A DNA stretch of 37,407 nt from DATLGB01 sp038258425 (GTDB taxonomy: Bacteria > Actinomycetota > Thermoleophilia > Solirubrobacterales > Solirubrobacteraceae). The stretch spans positions 1 to 37,407 of the forward strand of contig JBBSPV010000039.1 of NCBI GenBank assembly GCA_038258425.1, read 5' to 3'. The position numbers and the translations under genes are program-made. The notes beneath the pieces are model-generated. The model had not been told where the DNA came from, did not search any database, and worked only from the letters and a program-made list of their open reading frames with translations. Shown piece by piece: positions 16,410 to 23,446 of the stretch (position 1 is the stretch's first letter; the number at the start of each line of letters is the position of its first letter).

Positions 16410-17351
16410 TCAGGCGGCCAGCGCCGTCGCGCGGTGCTGCTGCGGGCTGACGCCTCGCAGGCGCTTGAAGGCGGCGCTCAGCGCGAACGGGCTGCCGTAA
16501 CCGACCTGGTCGGCCACGGAGCCGACGGTGGCGCCCGGCTCGCGCAGCAGATCGGCCGCGAGGGCGATCCGCCAGCCGGTGAGGAAGGTCATCGGCGGCT
16601 CGCCGACGAGCGCGTGGAAGCGCCGCGCCAGCGCGGCCCGGGAGACGCCGATCTCGCCGGCGAGCTCGGCGAGCGTCCAGGGGTGGGCGGGGTTGTGGTG
16701 CATGAGCCGCAGGGCGTGGCCGACCACCGGGTCGCCGTGGGCCCGGTACCAGTCGGGCGCCTGCGCGTCGGGGCGCGCGAACCACGCCCGCAGGACGGCG
16801 ATCAGCAGCAGGTCGAGCAGGCGGTCGAGGACCGCCTCCTGGCCAGGGTCGTCCTTGACGATCTCGTCGGCGAGCAGCGGGACGAGCGGGCAGTCCCACT
16901 CACCCGCGCGCAGGACGATCAGCGTGGGCAGCGCGCGCAGCAGTCGCCGGCTGACCTCGCCCTGCAGCTGGTAGGTGCCGGTGAGCATGACTGCGGCGCC
17001 GTCGGGGCTGTTGCCCCAGCTGCGTACGCCGAGGCGCCAGCGGTCCGCGAGCTCCTCGCCCGCGACGGTCGTGCAGCGCTGGCCGGGGTGGATGATCGCC
17101 TGCGGCGGCGTGGCCGGGTCGCCGGCGACGGTGTAGTGGTCCGGGCCGCGGACGATGGCCACGTCGCCGGCGTGCAGACCCTGCGGCGCGCCCCGATCGG
17201 GCACGATCCAGACCTCGCCGCGCACGACGGCCACGACGGTCAGCGGCGCCTCGTCCCGGATGCGCAGCGACCAGGGCGGGTCCAGGCTCGAGCGCAGCAG
17301 GAACGCCTCGCGCGCCCGCGGTCCGTCGAGGAGGCCGGCCACCGCGTCCAT
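16410..17351 (-). CDS. AraC-family transcriptional regulator with N-terminal cupin
   Basis: A 313-residue regulator. Residues 1-190 form a Cupin_6-type sensor domain (RIRDEAPLTVVAVVRGEVWIV, with HPGQRCTTV) like that of RclR and related AraC proteins. Residues about 205-313 are the double helix-turn-helix (HPWTLAELAGEIGVSRAALARRFHALVGEPPMTFL and LREPGATVGSVADQVGYGSPFALSAAFKRLRGVSPQQHR). It diverges from the cupin/DUF1772 pair, which is therefore its likely target, as is common for this family. The ATG at 17349-17351 is preferred over a start 90 bases upstream because TACAAT lies exactly 7 nt before it. Confidence 0.88.
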   Translation of the reverse strand: MDAVAGLLDGPRAREAFLLRSSLDPPWSLRIRDEAPLTVVAVVRGEVWIVPDRGAPQGLHAGDVAIVRGPDHYTVAGDPATPPQAIIHPGQRCTTVAGEELADRWRLGVRSWGNSPDGAAVMLTGTYQLQGEVSRRLLRALPTLIVLRAGEWDCPLVPLLADEIVKDDPGQEAVLDRLLDLLLIAVLRAWFARPDAQAPDWYRAHGDPVVGHALRLMHHNPAHPWTLAELAGEIGVSRAALARRFHALVGEPPMTFLTGWRIALAADLLREPGATVGSVADQVGYGSPFALSAAFKRLRGVSPQQHRATALAA

Positions 17352-17358
17352 GGCGGCG

Positions 17359-17388
17359 ATTGTAGACGCTGGCGTATGACGAAGCGTC
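17359..17388 (-). promoter_or_regulatory. Promoter and candidate operator of the AraC-type gene
   Basis: TACAAT (minus strand, 17364-17359) is a near-consensus -10 box 7 nt before the ATG. Directly upstream lies the inverted repeat GACGCT/AGCGTC (17365-17370 and 17383-17388, 12-base spacer), which covers the spacer and -35 region. It could be an autoregulatory site or the activation site for the divergent cupin gene. Confidence 0.5.
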
Positions 17389-17433
17389 GTTGGGCTATGG
17401 ATCGTCTGAGTCCATCGGAGTTGACTGCGCTCC

Positions 17434-18039
17434 ATGGTCACCCCCGACGCCCCAGAGCCCGCGATGGTCGCACCCGGTCAGACGCTCGAGAACCCGGTCA
17501 CCGGGGAGCGCTTCACGTTCGTCCACACGGCGGCGAGCACCCGTGGGGAGCTGCTGGCCTTCGACTTCGCCCTGCGCCCCGGCGGCGCGGTGCCGGTCCC
17601 CCACGTCCACCCCGCCCAGACCGAGCGCTTCGAGGTCCGCGAGGGGCTCATGCGCTTCCGGCTCGGCCTGCGCACCCGCCTGGCCGGCCCCGGCGACGTC
17701 GTCGAGGTCGCACCCGGCGTGGTCCACGGCTTCGCCAACGCGGGCGAGATCGAGGCGCGGCTGCGCGTCGAGGTCCGGCCGGCGCTGCGCATGGAGGAGA
17801 TGTTCGCCGACGTCGTGGCGCTGGCGCGGGCGCGGCGCATGACGCGCCGCGGGCTGCCGCGCAACCCGCTCGAGCTCGCGGCCCTCGCGCGCCGCTACGA
17901 CCAGGAGGCCCACGCCCCGCTGCTGAGCGTCGGGGCGCAGCGCCTGCTGCTCGCCCCGCTCGTGCTCGCCGCGCGCCGCCCGCGTGCGGGCCTCGGGGTG
18001 GCGCTGGCCGGGACCGCCGCCCTCGGCGCGCTCGCGTGA
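17434..18039 (+). CDS. Cupin-domain protein
   Basis: A 201-residue protein. Residues 10-115 form a single cupin barrel with the metal-binding pattern PHVHPAQTERFEVREG (two His and a Glu) and the second-motif histidine in PGVVHGFAN. A helical tail follows, ending in hydrophobic segments (LLLAPLVLAARR, VALAGTAALGALA) that may touch the membrane. Such proteins bind small ligands or act as dioxygenases or isomerases; none can be picked. It diverges from an AraC-type regulator that itself has a cupin sensor. Its stop overlaps the start of the broken DUF1772 gene (GTGA), so the two were one operon. Confidence 0.82.
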   Translation: MVTPDAPEPAMVAPGQTLENPVTGERFTFVHTAASTRGELLAFDFALRPGGAVPVPHVHPAQTERFEVREGLMRFRLGLRTRLAGPGDVVEVAPGVVHGFANAGEIEARLRVEVRPALRMEEMFADVVALARARRMTRRGLPRNPLELAALARRYDQEAHAPLLSVGAQRLLLAPLVLAARRPRAGLGVALAGTAALGALA

Positions 18040-18530
18040 GGACCCGCGTGACCGGCACGGTCCAGACGCTCACCGGCCTCGCGACGGTCGGCTGCGGCAC
18101 GGTCGCGGGCGTCTTCTTCGCGTTCTCGTAGTTCGTCATGCCGGGCCTGGACCGCAGCGCGCCCCGCGAGGCCGTCGCGGCGATGCAGGGCATCAACCGA
18201 TCCGCGGTCACGCCAGTCTTCATGACGGCCTTCCTGGGCACCGCCCTGCTGTGCCTCGGCCTCGCGGTCTGGGGGGTCCTGTCCTGGCACGAGGTCCGCG
18301 CGAAGCTCGTGGTCGTCGCCAGTGCGCTCTACCTCGTCGGCGCCTTCGGGGTCACGGTCGCGGGCAACGTCCCTCGCAACGAGGCGCTCGAGCGCGTCGA
18401 CGCCGCCGGAGCCGCGGCCGCGAGCGGCTGGAACGACTTCTTCGCCCCCTGGCTGGCGCTCAACCACGTCCGGACGGTCACTGCCCTCGCCGCCCTCGGG
18501 GTCTTCGTCCTCGCCCTGGGCCACGACTGA
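18036..18530 (+). pseudogene. DUF1772 (anthrone oxygenase-like) membrane protein with in-frame TAG
   Basis: From GTG 18036 (or GTG 18048) the frame reads to VGCGTVAGVFFAFS, then TAG at 18129-18131, then FVMPGLDRSAPREAVAAMQGINRSAV and on to a TGA at 18528-18530. In DUF1772 proteins a GxFFAFSxFVMPAL motif is continuous, with Ser, Thr or Ala at the position of the TAG, so one base change from a codon such as TCG would break it. Four membrane helices and the family's PRNEAL and WNDFFAPWLALNHVRT segments are intact after the stop. It may be a fresh pseudogene, a sequencing error, or expressed from ATG 18138 as a fragment without helix 1. It overlaps the cupin stop. Confidence 0.8.
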
Positions 18531-18541
18531 GCCGGCGGTCG

Positions 18542-18547
18542 TACGCT
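18542..18547 (+). promoter_or_regulatory. Candidate leaderless -10 box for selB
   Basis: TACGCT, 6 nt before the GTG start of selB and 11 bases after the DUF1772 stop. It supports transcription of selB separately from the broken gene. Confidence 0.5.
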
Positions 18548-18553
18548 GGCCGG

Positions 18554-20053
18554 GTGGCGGCTGACGCGCCCCTGACCCTCGGCACGGCGGGCCACGTCGA
18601 CCACGGCAAGACGGCGCTCGTGCGGGCGCTGACCGGCGTGGACACGGACCGGCTGCCGGAGGAACACCGCCGGGGGATCTCCGTCGCCCTCGGCTACGCC
18701 GCCCTCGAGCTCCCCTCGGGGCGGCGGCTCAGCGTCGTCGACGTGCCCGGCCACGAGCGCTTCGTGCGCACGATGGTGGCCGGGGCGACGGGCATCGACT
18801 GCTTCCTGCTCGTCGTCGCCGCCGACGACGGGGTGATGCCCCAGACCCTCGAGCACCTCGCCGTGCTCCGGGCGCTCGGCGTCGATGCGGGCGTCGTCGC
18901 GCTCACCAAGGCCGACCTGGCCGACCCGGCGCCGGCGGCCGCCGAGGTGGCCGAGCTCGTGCCCGGGGCCGAGGCCGTGCCGGTGAGCGCGCGGACGGGG
19001 ATGGGGTTGGACGCACTGCGCGCGGCACTCGAGCGGCTCGCGGCCGCCGTCGCCTCCCGCGGCGCCGGGGACGCCGGGCCGCAGCCGCTGCGGCTGCACG
19101 TCGACCGGGCCTTCACGGTGCGCGGAGCGGGCACCGTCGTCACGGGGACCCTGTGGTCGGGAGTGGTGGCCCGCGGCGACGAGATCGTGCTGCTGCCCGC
19201 CGGGCGCCGCGCCCGGGTGCGCAGGGTCGAGGTCCACGACGCGCCCGTCGATGTCGCCCGTGCCGGCCAGCGGGTCGCGCTGAACCTCACCGGCGTCCGG
19301 CGCGAGGCCGTCGGGCGCGGTGACGTCGTGGTGGCGGGCGCGGGCGCGCCGGCGCCGACCTACCGGCTCGACGCCACCCTGGACTGCGCGCCGGCCGCCC
19401 GCCTCATGGTCCACCACGGGACGCGCGAGGTGCCCGCGCGGGCGGTCGCGCTCGGCGGCGACGCCTGGCAGCTGCGGCTGGAGGCGCCCCTCGTGGCGCT
19501 CGCGGGCGACCGCCTCGTGCTGCGCACCATCACCCCGCCGGACACGCTCGGTGGCGGCGTCGTGCTCGACCCGGGCCCGCGCCGGCGCACCGCGAGCACC
19601 CCGGCGGCCGCGGAACCCCGGGGGTCGAGTCGAGTCGGTGGGGTCCCGGCCACCCGAAGTCGCCTCGACCCTGCCGAGCGGGAGGTCGGTCCCGCCGCCC
19701 CGCCGCCGCTCACTCCCGCCGCGCTCGCGCTCGCCGACCGCCTCCGCGACGCGGGCCTCGCGCCGCCGCCGGACGCCGAGCTCGACGCGGACGCGCTCGC
19801 CGCGCTCCGCGCCCACGGCCTCGCCGTCCGGCTCGGCCCGGCCCTGCACGTGCACGCGGCCGCGCTCGCCGCCGTGCGCGACCACGTCGTCGCCCGGCTC
19901 GAGGCCGACGGCACGCTCACGCTCGCCCGCGCGCGGGACGAGCTCGGCTGCTCGCGCCGGGTCGCGCAGCTCGTCCTCGAGCGCCTCGACGCGGACCGCG
20001 TCACCCTCCGGCGGGGCGACGGGCGGGTCCTGCGCCGGCGGCGCTGGAGCTAG
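18554..20053 (+). CDS. selB: Selenocysteine-specific elongation factor, short form
   Basis: A 499-residue GTPase with the P-loop GHVDHGKT at 13-20, DVPGHE at 63-68 and TKAD at 118-121. Two beta-barrel domains follow, ending at GGGVVLDPGPRRR about residue 348. It delivers Sec-tRNA to the ribosome at UGA codons marked by a SECIS hairpin. Typical SelB is 600 residues or more with four winged-helix domains. Here a 40-residue low-complexity linker leads to only about 115 residues, matching the last two winged helices (final ELGCSRRVAQLVLERLDADRVTLRRGDGRVL), which include the SECIS-binding one. The GTG start is set by the -10 box and by the family's N-terminus. Its stop shares CTAG with the convergent ferritin stop. 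Confidence 0.9.
   Translation: MAADAPLTLGTAGHVDHGKTALVRALTGVDTDRLPEEHRRGISVALGYAALELPSGRRLSVVDVPGHERFVRTMVAGATGIDCFLLVVAADDGVMPQTLEHLAVLRALGVDAGVVALTKADLADPAPAAAEVAELVPGAEAVPVSARTGMGLDALRAALERLAAAVASRGAGDAGPQPLRLHVDRAFTVRGAGTVVTGTLWSGVVARGDEIVLLPAGRRARVRRVEVHDAPVDVARAGQRVALNLTGVRREAVGRGDVVVAGAGAPAPTYRLDATLDCAPAARLMVHHGTREVPARAVALGGDAWQLRLEAPLVALAGDRLVLRTITPPDTLGGGVVLDPGPRRRTASTPAAAEPRGSSRVGGVPATRSRLDPAEREVGPAAPPPLTPAALALADRLRDAGLAPPPDAELDADALAALRAHGLAVRLGPALHVHAAALAAVRDHVVARLEADGTLTLARARDELGCSRRVAQLVLERLDADRVTLRRGDGRVLRRRRWS
19622..19671. repeat. Palindromic segment inside the selB linker
   Basis: GGGTCGAG (19622-19629) and CTCGACCC (19664-19671) are perfect 8-bp inverted repeats enclosing 34 bases with further partial pairing (GTGG/CCAC). 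The segment lies in frame within the disordered linker of SelB. It may be an inserted palindromic element or simply a GC-rich linker. Confidence 0.35.
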
Positions 20054-20577
20054 TCGCCGGCGCCCGCCGCCGCGGGCGCGGTCGGGTCCACATCCCCGGC
20101 GGACTGCTCGCGCACGATGTAGAGCTCGATGTCCTCCACGTGGCGCGAGCGCTCGGCCACCCGCAGGAGGTCGCTCATCGTCGAGACCTCCTCGACCTGC
20201 TCCTTGATGAACCACTGCATGAACTGCTCGCTCGGGTAGTCGTGGTGATCGCGCGCGACCCCGGCCAGTGCGTTGATCTGGTCCGACACCCGCTGCTCCT
20301 GCTCCAGTGCGAGCGTCACGGGTGCCACCACGTCGTCGAAGGACGCGACGGGCGCCGCCACGCCCGGGATGCGGACCTCGGCGTCCGTGTCGAGCAGGTA
20401 GCGGACCATCATCATCGCGTGGTCGCGCTCCTCCATGGCCTGGCGGTAGAAGAAGCCGGCGAGCTGCGGCAGCGTCTCCGAGTCGTAGTGCACGGCACAG
20501 GCGACGTACTGCTGGTGGGCGGCGAACTCGTTGGCGATCTGCGCGTTGAGCCGTTCGACGAAGGCGGGGGCGGGCAT
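20050..20577 (-). CDS. Ferritin-like iron-storage protein
   Basis: A 175-residue four-helix ferritin. Ferroxidase ligands are visible as Glu17 (NEFAAHQQY), Glu50 and His53 (EERDH), Glu94 (LEQEQ) and Gln127/Glu130 (KEQVEE). This is the non-heme ferritin (Ftn/BfrB) pattern, without an obvious heme-binding Met. It oxidises and stores iron in a 24-mer shell. The gene converges on selB with both stops inside one CTAG, and diverges from a small Cys-rich protein with overlapping -10 boxes, so ferritin and that protein may be reciprocally expressed. Confidence 0.88.
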   Translation of the reverse strand: MPAPAFVERLNAQIANEFAAHQQYVACAVHYDSETLPQLAGFFYRQAMEERDHAMMMVRYLLDTDAEVRIPGVAAPVASFDDVVAPVTLALEQEQRVSDQINALAGVARDHHDYPSEQFMQWFIKEQVEEVSTMSDLLRVAERSRHVEDIELYIVREQSAGDVDPTAPAAAGAGD

Positions 20578-20583
20578 GCGACC

Positions 20584-20593
20584 AACCTATCCT
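20584..20593. promoter_or_regulatory. Overlapping divergent -10 boxes of ferritin and Cys-rich protein genes
   Basis: AACCTATCCT reads as TATCCT on the plus strand (20588-20593, 7 nt before GTG 20601) and TAGGTT on the minus strand (20589-20584, 6 nt before ATG 20577). The central TA is shared, so only one polymerase can occupy the site at a time. Confidence 0.55.
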
Positions 20594-20600
20594 GGGGCCC

Positions 20601-20789
20601 GTGCCCGAGTCGCTGGCCCGCGAGGTCAAGGTCAAGAAGCGCTGCTGCAAGTCCCGCCCGCGCTGCAAGCGCTGCCCGGCGACCTGCAAGCGCCTCGCGG
20701 CCGCGGGCAAGGCCCGGCGGACGGGCAAGCGCACCTGGATCCTGATCGATGTGAGCAAGCGCGACCTCAAGGCCGCCCGGACGCGCTGA
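20601..20789 (+). CDS. Small basic Cys-rich protein, putative zinc-ribbon-like
   Basis: A 62-residue protein, unusually basic (over 20 Lys/Arg), with five Cys at 15, 16, 22, 25 and 29 (CC-x5-C-x2-C-x3-C), a pattern able to hold zinc or an iron-sulfur cluster. The C-terminal half (TGKRTWILIDVSKRDLKAARTR) looks like a short strand and helix that could touch nucleic acid. I do not recognise a named family. The start GTG is supported by TATCCT 7 nt upstream, which argues for a real gene. It diverges from ferritin and precedes the UDP-xylose synthase gene, which has its own -10 box. Confidence 0.65.
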   Translation: MPESLAREVKVKKRCCKSRPRCKRCPATCKRLAAAGKARRTGKRTWILIDVSKRDLKAARTR

Positions 20790-20831
20790 GCCAGCGGGAG
20801 CCAAGCTGCAGGGCGGCCCGCCGCCGCGCGA

Positions 20832-20837
20832 TAGCCT
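20832..20837 (+). promoter_or_regulatory. Candidate leaderless -10 box for the UDP-xylose synthase gene
   Basis: TAGCCT, 7 nt before ATG 20845; no Shine-Dalgarno sequence is present. Confidence 0.5.
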
Positions 20838-20844
20838 GCGGGCG

Positions 20845-21792
20845 ATGCCCACTTCGCTGGTAACGGGGGGCGCGGGGTTCCTCGGGTCGCATCTGTGCGA
20901 CGAGCTGCTGCGCCGCGGCCACCGGGTCATCTGCGTCGACAACCTCGAGACGGGGTCGCTGGCGAACATCGAGCACATCCGCGCGCTCGAGTTCGTCCAC
21001 CAGGCGACGGACATCATCGAGCCGTACTACGTGCAGGAGCCGGTGGACTTCGTCTACCACCTCGCCTCGCCGGCGTCGCCGATCGACTACCTGCGGCTGC
21101 CGCTGCACACGCTGAAGGTCGGCTCCTACGGCACCCACCACACGCTGGGGCTGGCCAAGGCGCACCGGGCGCGCTTTCTGATCGCCTCGACCTCGGAGGT
21201 CTACGGCGACCCGAAGGTCCATCCGCAGCCGGAGACCTACTGGGGCCACGTGAACCCGATCGGCCCGCGCGGCGTCTACGACGAGGCCAAGCGCTACGCC
21301 GAGGCGCTGACCATGGCCTACCACCGCCAGCAGGGCGTGGACACCGCGATCGTGCGGATCTTCAACACCTACGGGCCGCGCATGCGCCCGCACGACGGCC
21401 GGGCGATCCCGACCTTCCTGCGCCAGGCGCTGCAGGACCGCCCCATCACGGTGTTCGGGGACGGCAGCCAGACCCGCTCGTTCTGCTACGTGTCCGACCT
21501 CATCGACGGGCTCATCCGGCTGCAGGAGTCGGGCCTGCACGACCCCGTCAACGTCGGCAACCCGAACGAGTTCACGCTGCTCGAGCTCGCCGAGCGGGTG
21601 ATCGAGACCTGCGGCTCGCGCTCGGAGATCGTCTTCGAGGCGCTGCCGACGGACGACCCGCAGGTCCGCCAGCCCGACATCACGCGCGCGACCGAGCTGC
21701 TCGGCTGGGAGCCGCGCATCGGCCTGGCCGAGGGCCTGCGGCGCACGCTGGAGGAGGCCGGGGCCGAGACCTTGGTGGGCGCGACGCGGTGA
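20845..21792 (+). CDS. uxs: UDP-glucuronate decarboxylase (UDP-xylose synthase)
   Basis: A 315-residue extended short-chain dehydrogenase. The NAD-binding motif is GGAGFLG (Gly8, Gly11, Gly14), with Asp32 binding the adenosine ribose. The catalytic set is Ser/Thr at 115-117 (STSEVYGDP), Tyr145 and Lys149 (YDEAKR). The patterns HLASPASP, HPQPETYWGHVNPIGPR and NTYGPRMRPHDGR are those of UDP-glucuronate decarboxylases rather than 4-epimerases. The product would be UDP-xylose for a surface glycan. Its stop overlaps the start of the glycosylphosphotransferase gene, so the two are translationally coupled. Confidence 0.9.
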   Translation: MPTSLVTGGAGFLGSHLCDELLRRGHRVICVDNLETGSLANIEHIRALEFVHQATDIIEPYYVQEPVDFVYHLASPASPIDYLRLPLHTLKVGSYGTHHTLGLAKAHRARFLIASTSEVYGDPKVHPQPETYWGHVNPIGPRGVYDEAKRYAEALTMAYHRQQGVDTAIVRIFNTYGPRMRPHDGRAIPTFLRQALQDRPITVFGDGSQTRSFCYVSDLIDGLIRLQESGLHDPVNVGNPNEFTLLELAERVIETCGSRSEIVFEALPTDDPQVRQPDITRATELLGWEPRIGLAEGLRRTLEEAGAETLVGATR

Positions 21793-23396
21793 GCTCGCGC
21801 TCGCCAACCGCGCGACTTCCGGACGAGGAGCGCGTTGCCATCGAGAGCGACGTGCCCGACGGCGCCTCCGACACCCGATCCGGGAGCGCAGCCACGCTCC
21901 CGCCTCCGGCGCCTTCGGCGCCGGGCCCCGTGACCCTGCCCACGCAGGACGTCCGCCGTCGCCGCCCGCCGGCGCTGTCGTTCATCCTGCGGATGGAGAC
22001 GCTGCGCAAGCTCGTGCGCGTCGGCAGCCTCATGGCGCTCGACTTCGCGGCGGTCTTCGCGGCGATCCTCGTGGCGCTGCTGGCCAAGGAGCTCGTCAAG
22101 AACGGCACCTGGACCTGGACGACGTCGCTCAACACGGCCGAGGACTTCGTCGCCTTCGCCTACCTGCTCACCGTCCTGCTCTTCGCCAAGGAGCAGCTCT
22201 ACGCCGAGCGCGCCCAGCGCCCCGGGCTGCCGAAGATCGTCTCCTCGCTGTTCCAGGTGACGGTCGTGGCGCTCATCTACGCGCTGATCGCGACGGACCG
22301 GACGCAGTACAACAGCTACTACATCTTCTACGGCACGCTGGTCTTCGCGATCCTCTTCGTGGGCTCGACCCGGTGGGCCTATGAGTACGTCTCGGGCACC
22401 ATCCTGCGCGCCGCCGGGTACCGGCGCCGGGCGGTGATCGTCGGCTCGGGCAAGCACATCGACGACGTGGCGCACGCGCTCGCCGACGCCGTGGACGTCC
22501 CGGTGCAGATGCTCGGCTTCATCTCGCTGACGCCGCGGCCGGACAACGGCATGCGCTCCCTCGGGCAGATCGGCGACCTGCCGAGCGTGCTCGACGAGCA
22601 GGGCGTCCAGGAGGTCATCATCGCCGACCCGGACTTCCCGCAGGAGCTGTGCGTCGAGCTCGTGGACCAGTGCCACCGGCGCGCGGTGCACGTGCGCATC
22701 GCGCCGTCGACGATGGAGATCCTCGTCCAGCGGGCGGAGTTCGTGCCGGGCGCGGCCGTCCCGCTCTTCGAGCTGCGCCCGCCGGTCTTCGAGGGGCTCG
22801 ACTACGTCGTCAAGCGGACGTTCGACGTCGTCGCCGCGCTCGCGCTGATCGTCGTGCTGAGTCCGATCCTGCTGGCCATCGCCATCGCCGTGCGGCTCTC
22901 CTCGCGCGGGCCGGTGCTCTACCACTCCGTCCGCCCCGGCGTCGGCGGGGAGAGCTTCTCGTGCCTGAAGTTCCGGACCATGCGCACCGACGCGGACCAG
23001 ATGCAGGCCGACCTCGAGTCGCTCAACGAGGCGTCGGGGCCGCTGTTCAAGATGCGCGCCGATCCCCGCATGACCCGCATCGGTGGCGTGCTGCGCCGCT
23101 ACTCGCTCGACGAGCTGCCGCAGCTGTTCAACGTCGTCGCCGGGTCCATGTCGCTCGTCGGCCCGCGCCCGCTGCCCGAGCGCGACTTCGAGCAGCTCGA
23201 GGAGTGGCACAAGAAGCGCTACCTCGTGCTGCCGGGCATCACGGGCCTGTGGCAGGTGTCCGGGCGCTCGGACCTCGACTTCGACGACCTCGTCCGGCTC
23301 GACTTCCTCTACCTCGAGCGCTGGTCCGTCGGCCTCGACCTCTCCATCCTCATCAAGACCGTGCCGGCCGTGCTGCGCCGGCGCGGCGCCTACTAG
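21789..23396 (+). CDS. Polyprenyl glycosylphosphotransferase (initiating sugar transferase)
   Basis: A 535-residue membrane enzyme. After a disordered N-terminus of about 60 residues come four membrane helices (about 75-190), a Rossmann-like CoA-binding-type middle domain (RRRAVIVGSGKHIDD) and a bacterial sugar transferase catalytic domain (KRTFDVVAALALIVVLSP, KFRTMRTDAD, RRYSLDELPQLFNVV, SLVGPRPLPERDF). It transfers a sugar-1-phosphate to undecaprenyl phosphate to begin exopolysaccharide synthesis. The GTG at 21789 overlaps the uxs stop (GTGA) and is taken as the start. Whether UDP-xylose is its donor is not known. Two perfect hairpins lie in the DNA of the N-terminal segment. Confidence 0.9.
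   Translation: MSSRSPTARLPDEERVAIESDVPDGASDTRSGSAATLPPPAPSAPGPVTLPTQDVRRRRPPALSFILRMETLRKLVRVGSLMALDFAAVFAAILVALLAKELVKNGTWTWTTSLNTAEDFVAFAYLLTVLLFAKEQLYAERAQRPGLPKIVSSLFQVTVVALIYALIATDRTQYNSYYIFYGTLVFAILFVGSTRWAYEYVSGTILRAAGYRRRAVIVGSGKHIDDVAHALADAVDVPVQMLGFISLTPRPDNGMRSLGQIGDLPSVLDEQGVQEVIIADPDFPQELCVELVDQCHRRAVHVRIAPSTMEILVQRAEFVPGAAVPLFELRPPVFEGLDYVVKRTFDVVAALALIVVLSPILLAIAIAVRLSSRGPVLYHSVRPGVGGESFSCLKFRTMRTDADQMQADLESLNEASGPLFKMRADPRMTRIGGVLRRYSLDELPQLFNVVAGSMSLVGPRPLPERDFEQLEEWHKKRYLVLPGITGLWQVSGRSDLDFDDLVRLDFLYLERWSVGLDLSILIKTVPAVLRRRGAY
21881..21924. repeat. Two adjacent perfect hairpins in the transferase N-terminus
   Basis: CGGGAGCG/CGCTCCCG (21881-21902, 6-base loop) is followed 3 bases later by CCGGCGCC/GGCGCCGG (21906-21924, 3-base loop). 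Both are perfect 8-bp stems inside codons 32-45 of the disordered N-terminal region. They may slow translation or early transcription, or be an inserted palindromic element. Confidence 0.5.
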
Positions 23397-23446
23397 CACC
23401 CGCGGGCGCACGTCCGTCCGTCGGCGGGACTAGCACCCGCGGGCGC
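23392..23446. repeat. 18-bp direct repeat spanning two stop codons
   Basis: ACTAGCACCCGCGGGCGC occurs at 23392-23409 and again at 23429-23446. The first copy contains the TAG stop of the glycosyltransferase; the second contains the reverse-strand stop of ribokinase. Each has the palindrome CCCGCGGG. Confidence 0.75.

Noticed and set aside
18126..18134. The DUF1772 stop as a selenocysteine codon
   Set aside because: The codon is TAG, not TGA, and the family has Ser/Thr/Ala at that position, so selA/selB cannot explain it.
18000..18560. A selenocysteine tRNA gene near selB
   Set aside because: No 90-100 base cloverleaf with a TCA anticodon loop or a GGTTCGA-type T arm could be found here or in the other gaps.
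20790..20831. Terminator after the Cys-rich protein gene
   Set aside because: Only short GC self-complementarity is present, no better than expected by chance in such GC-rich DNA.
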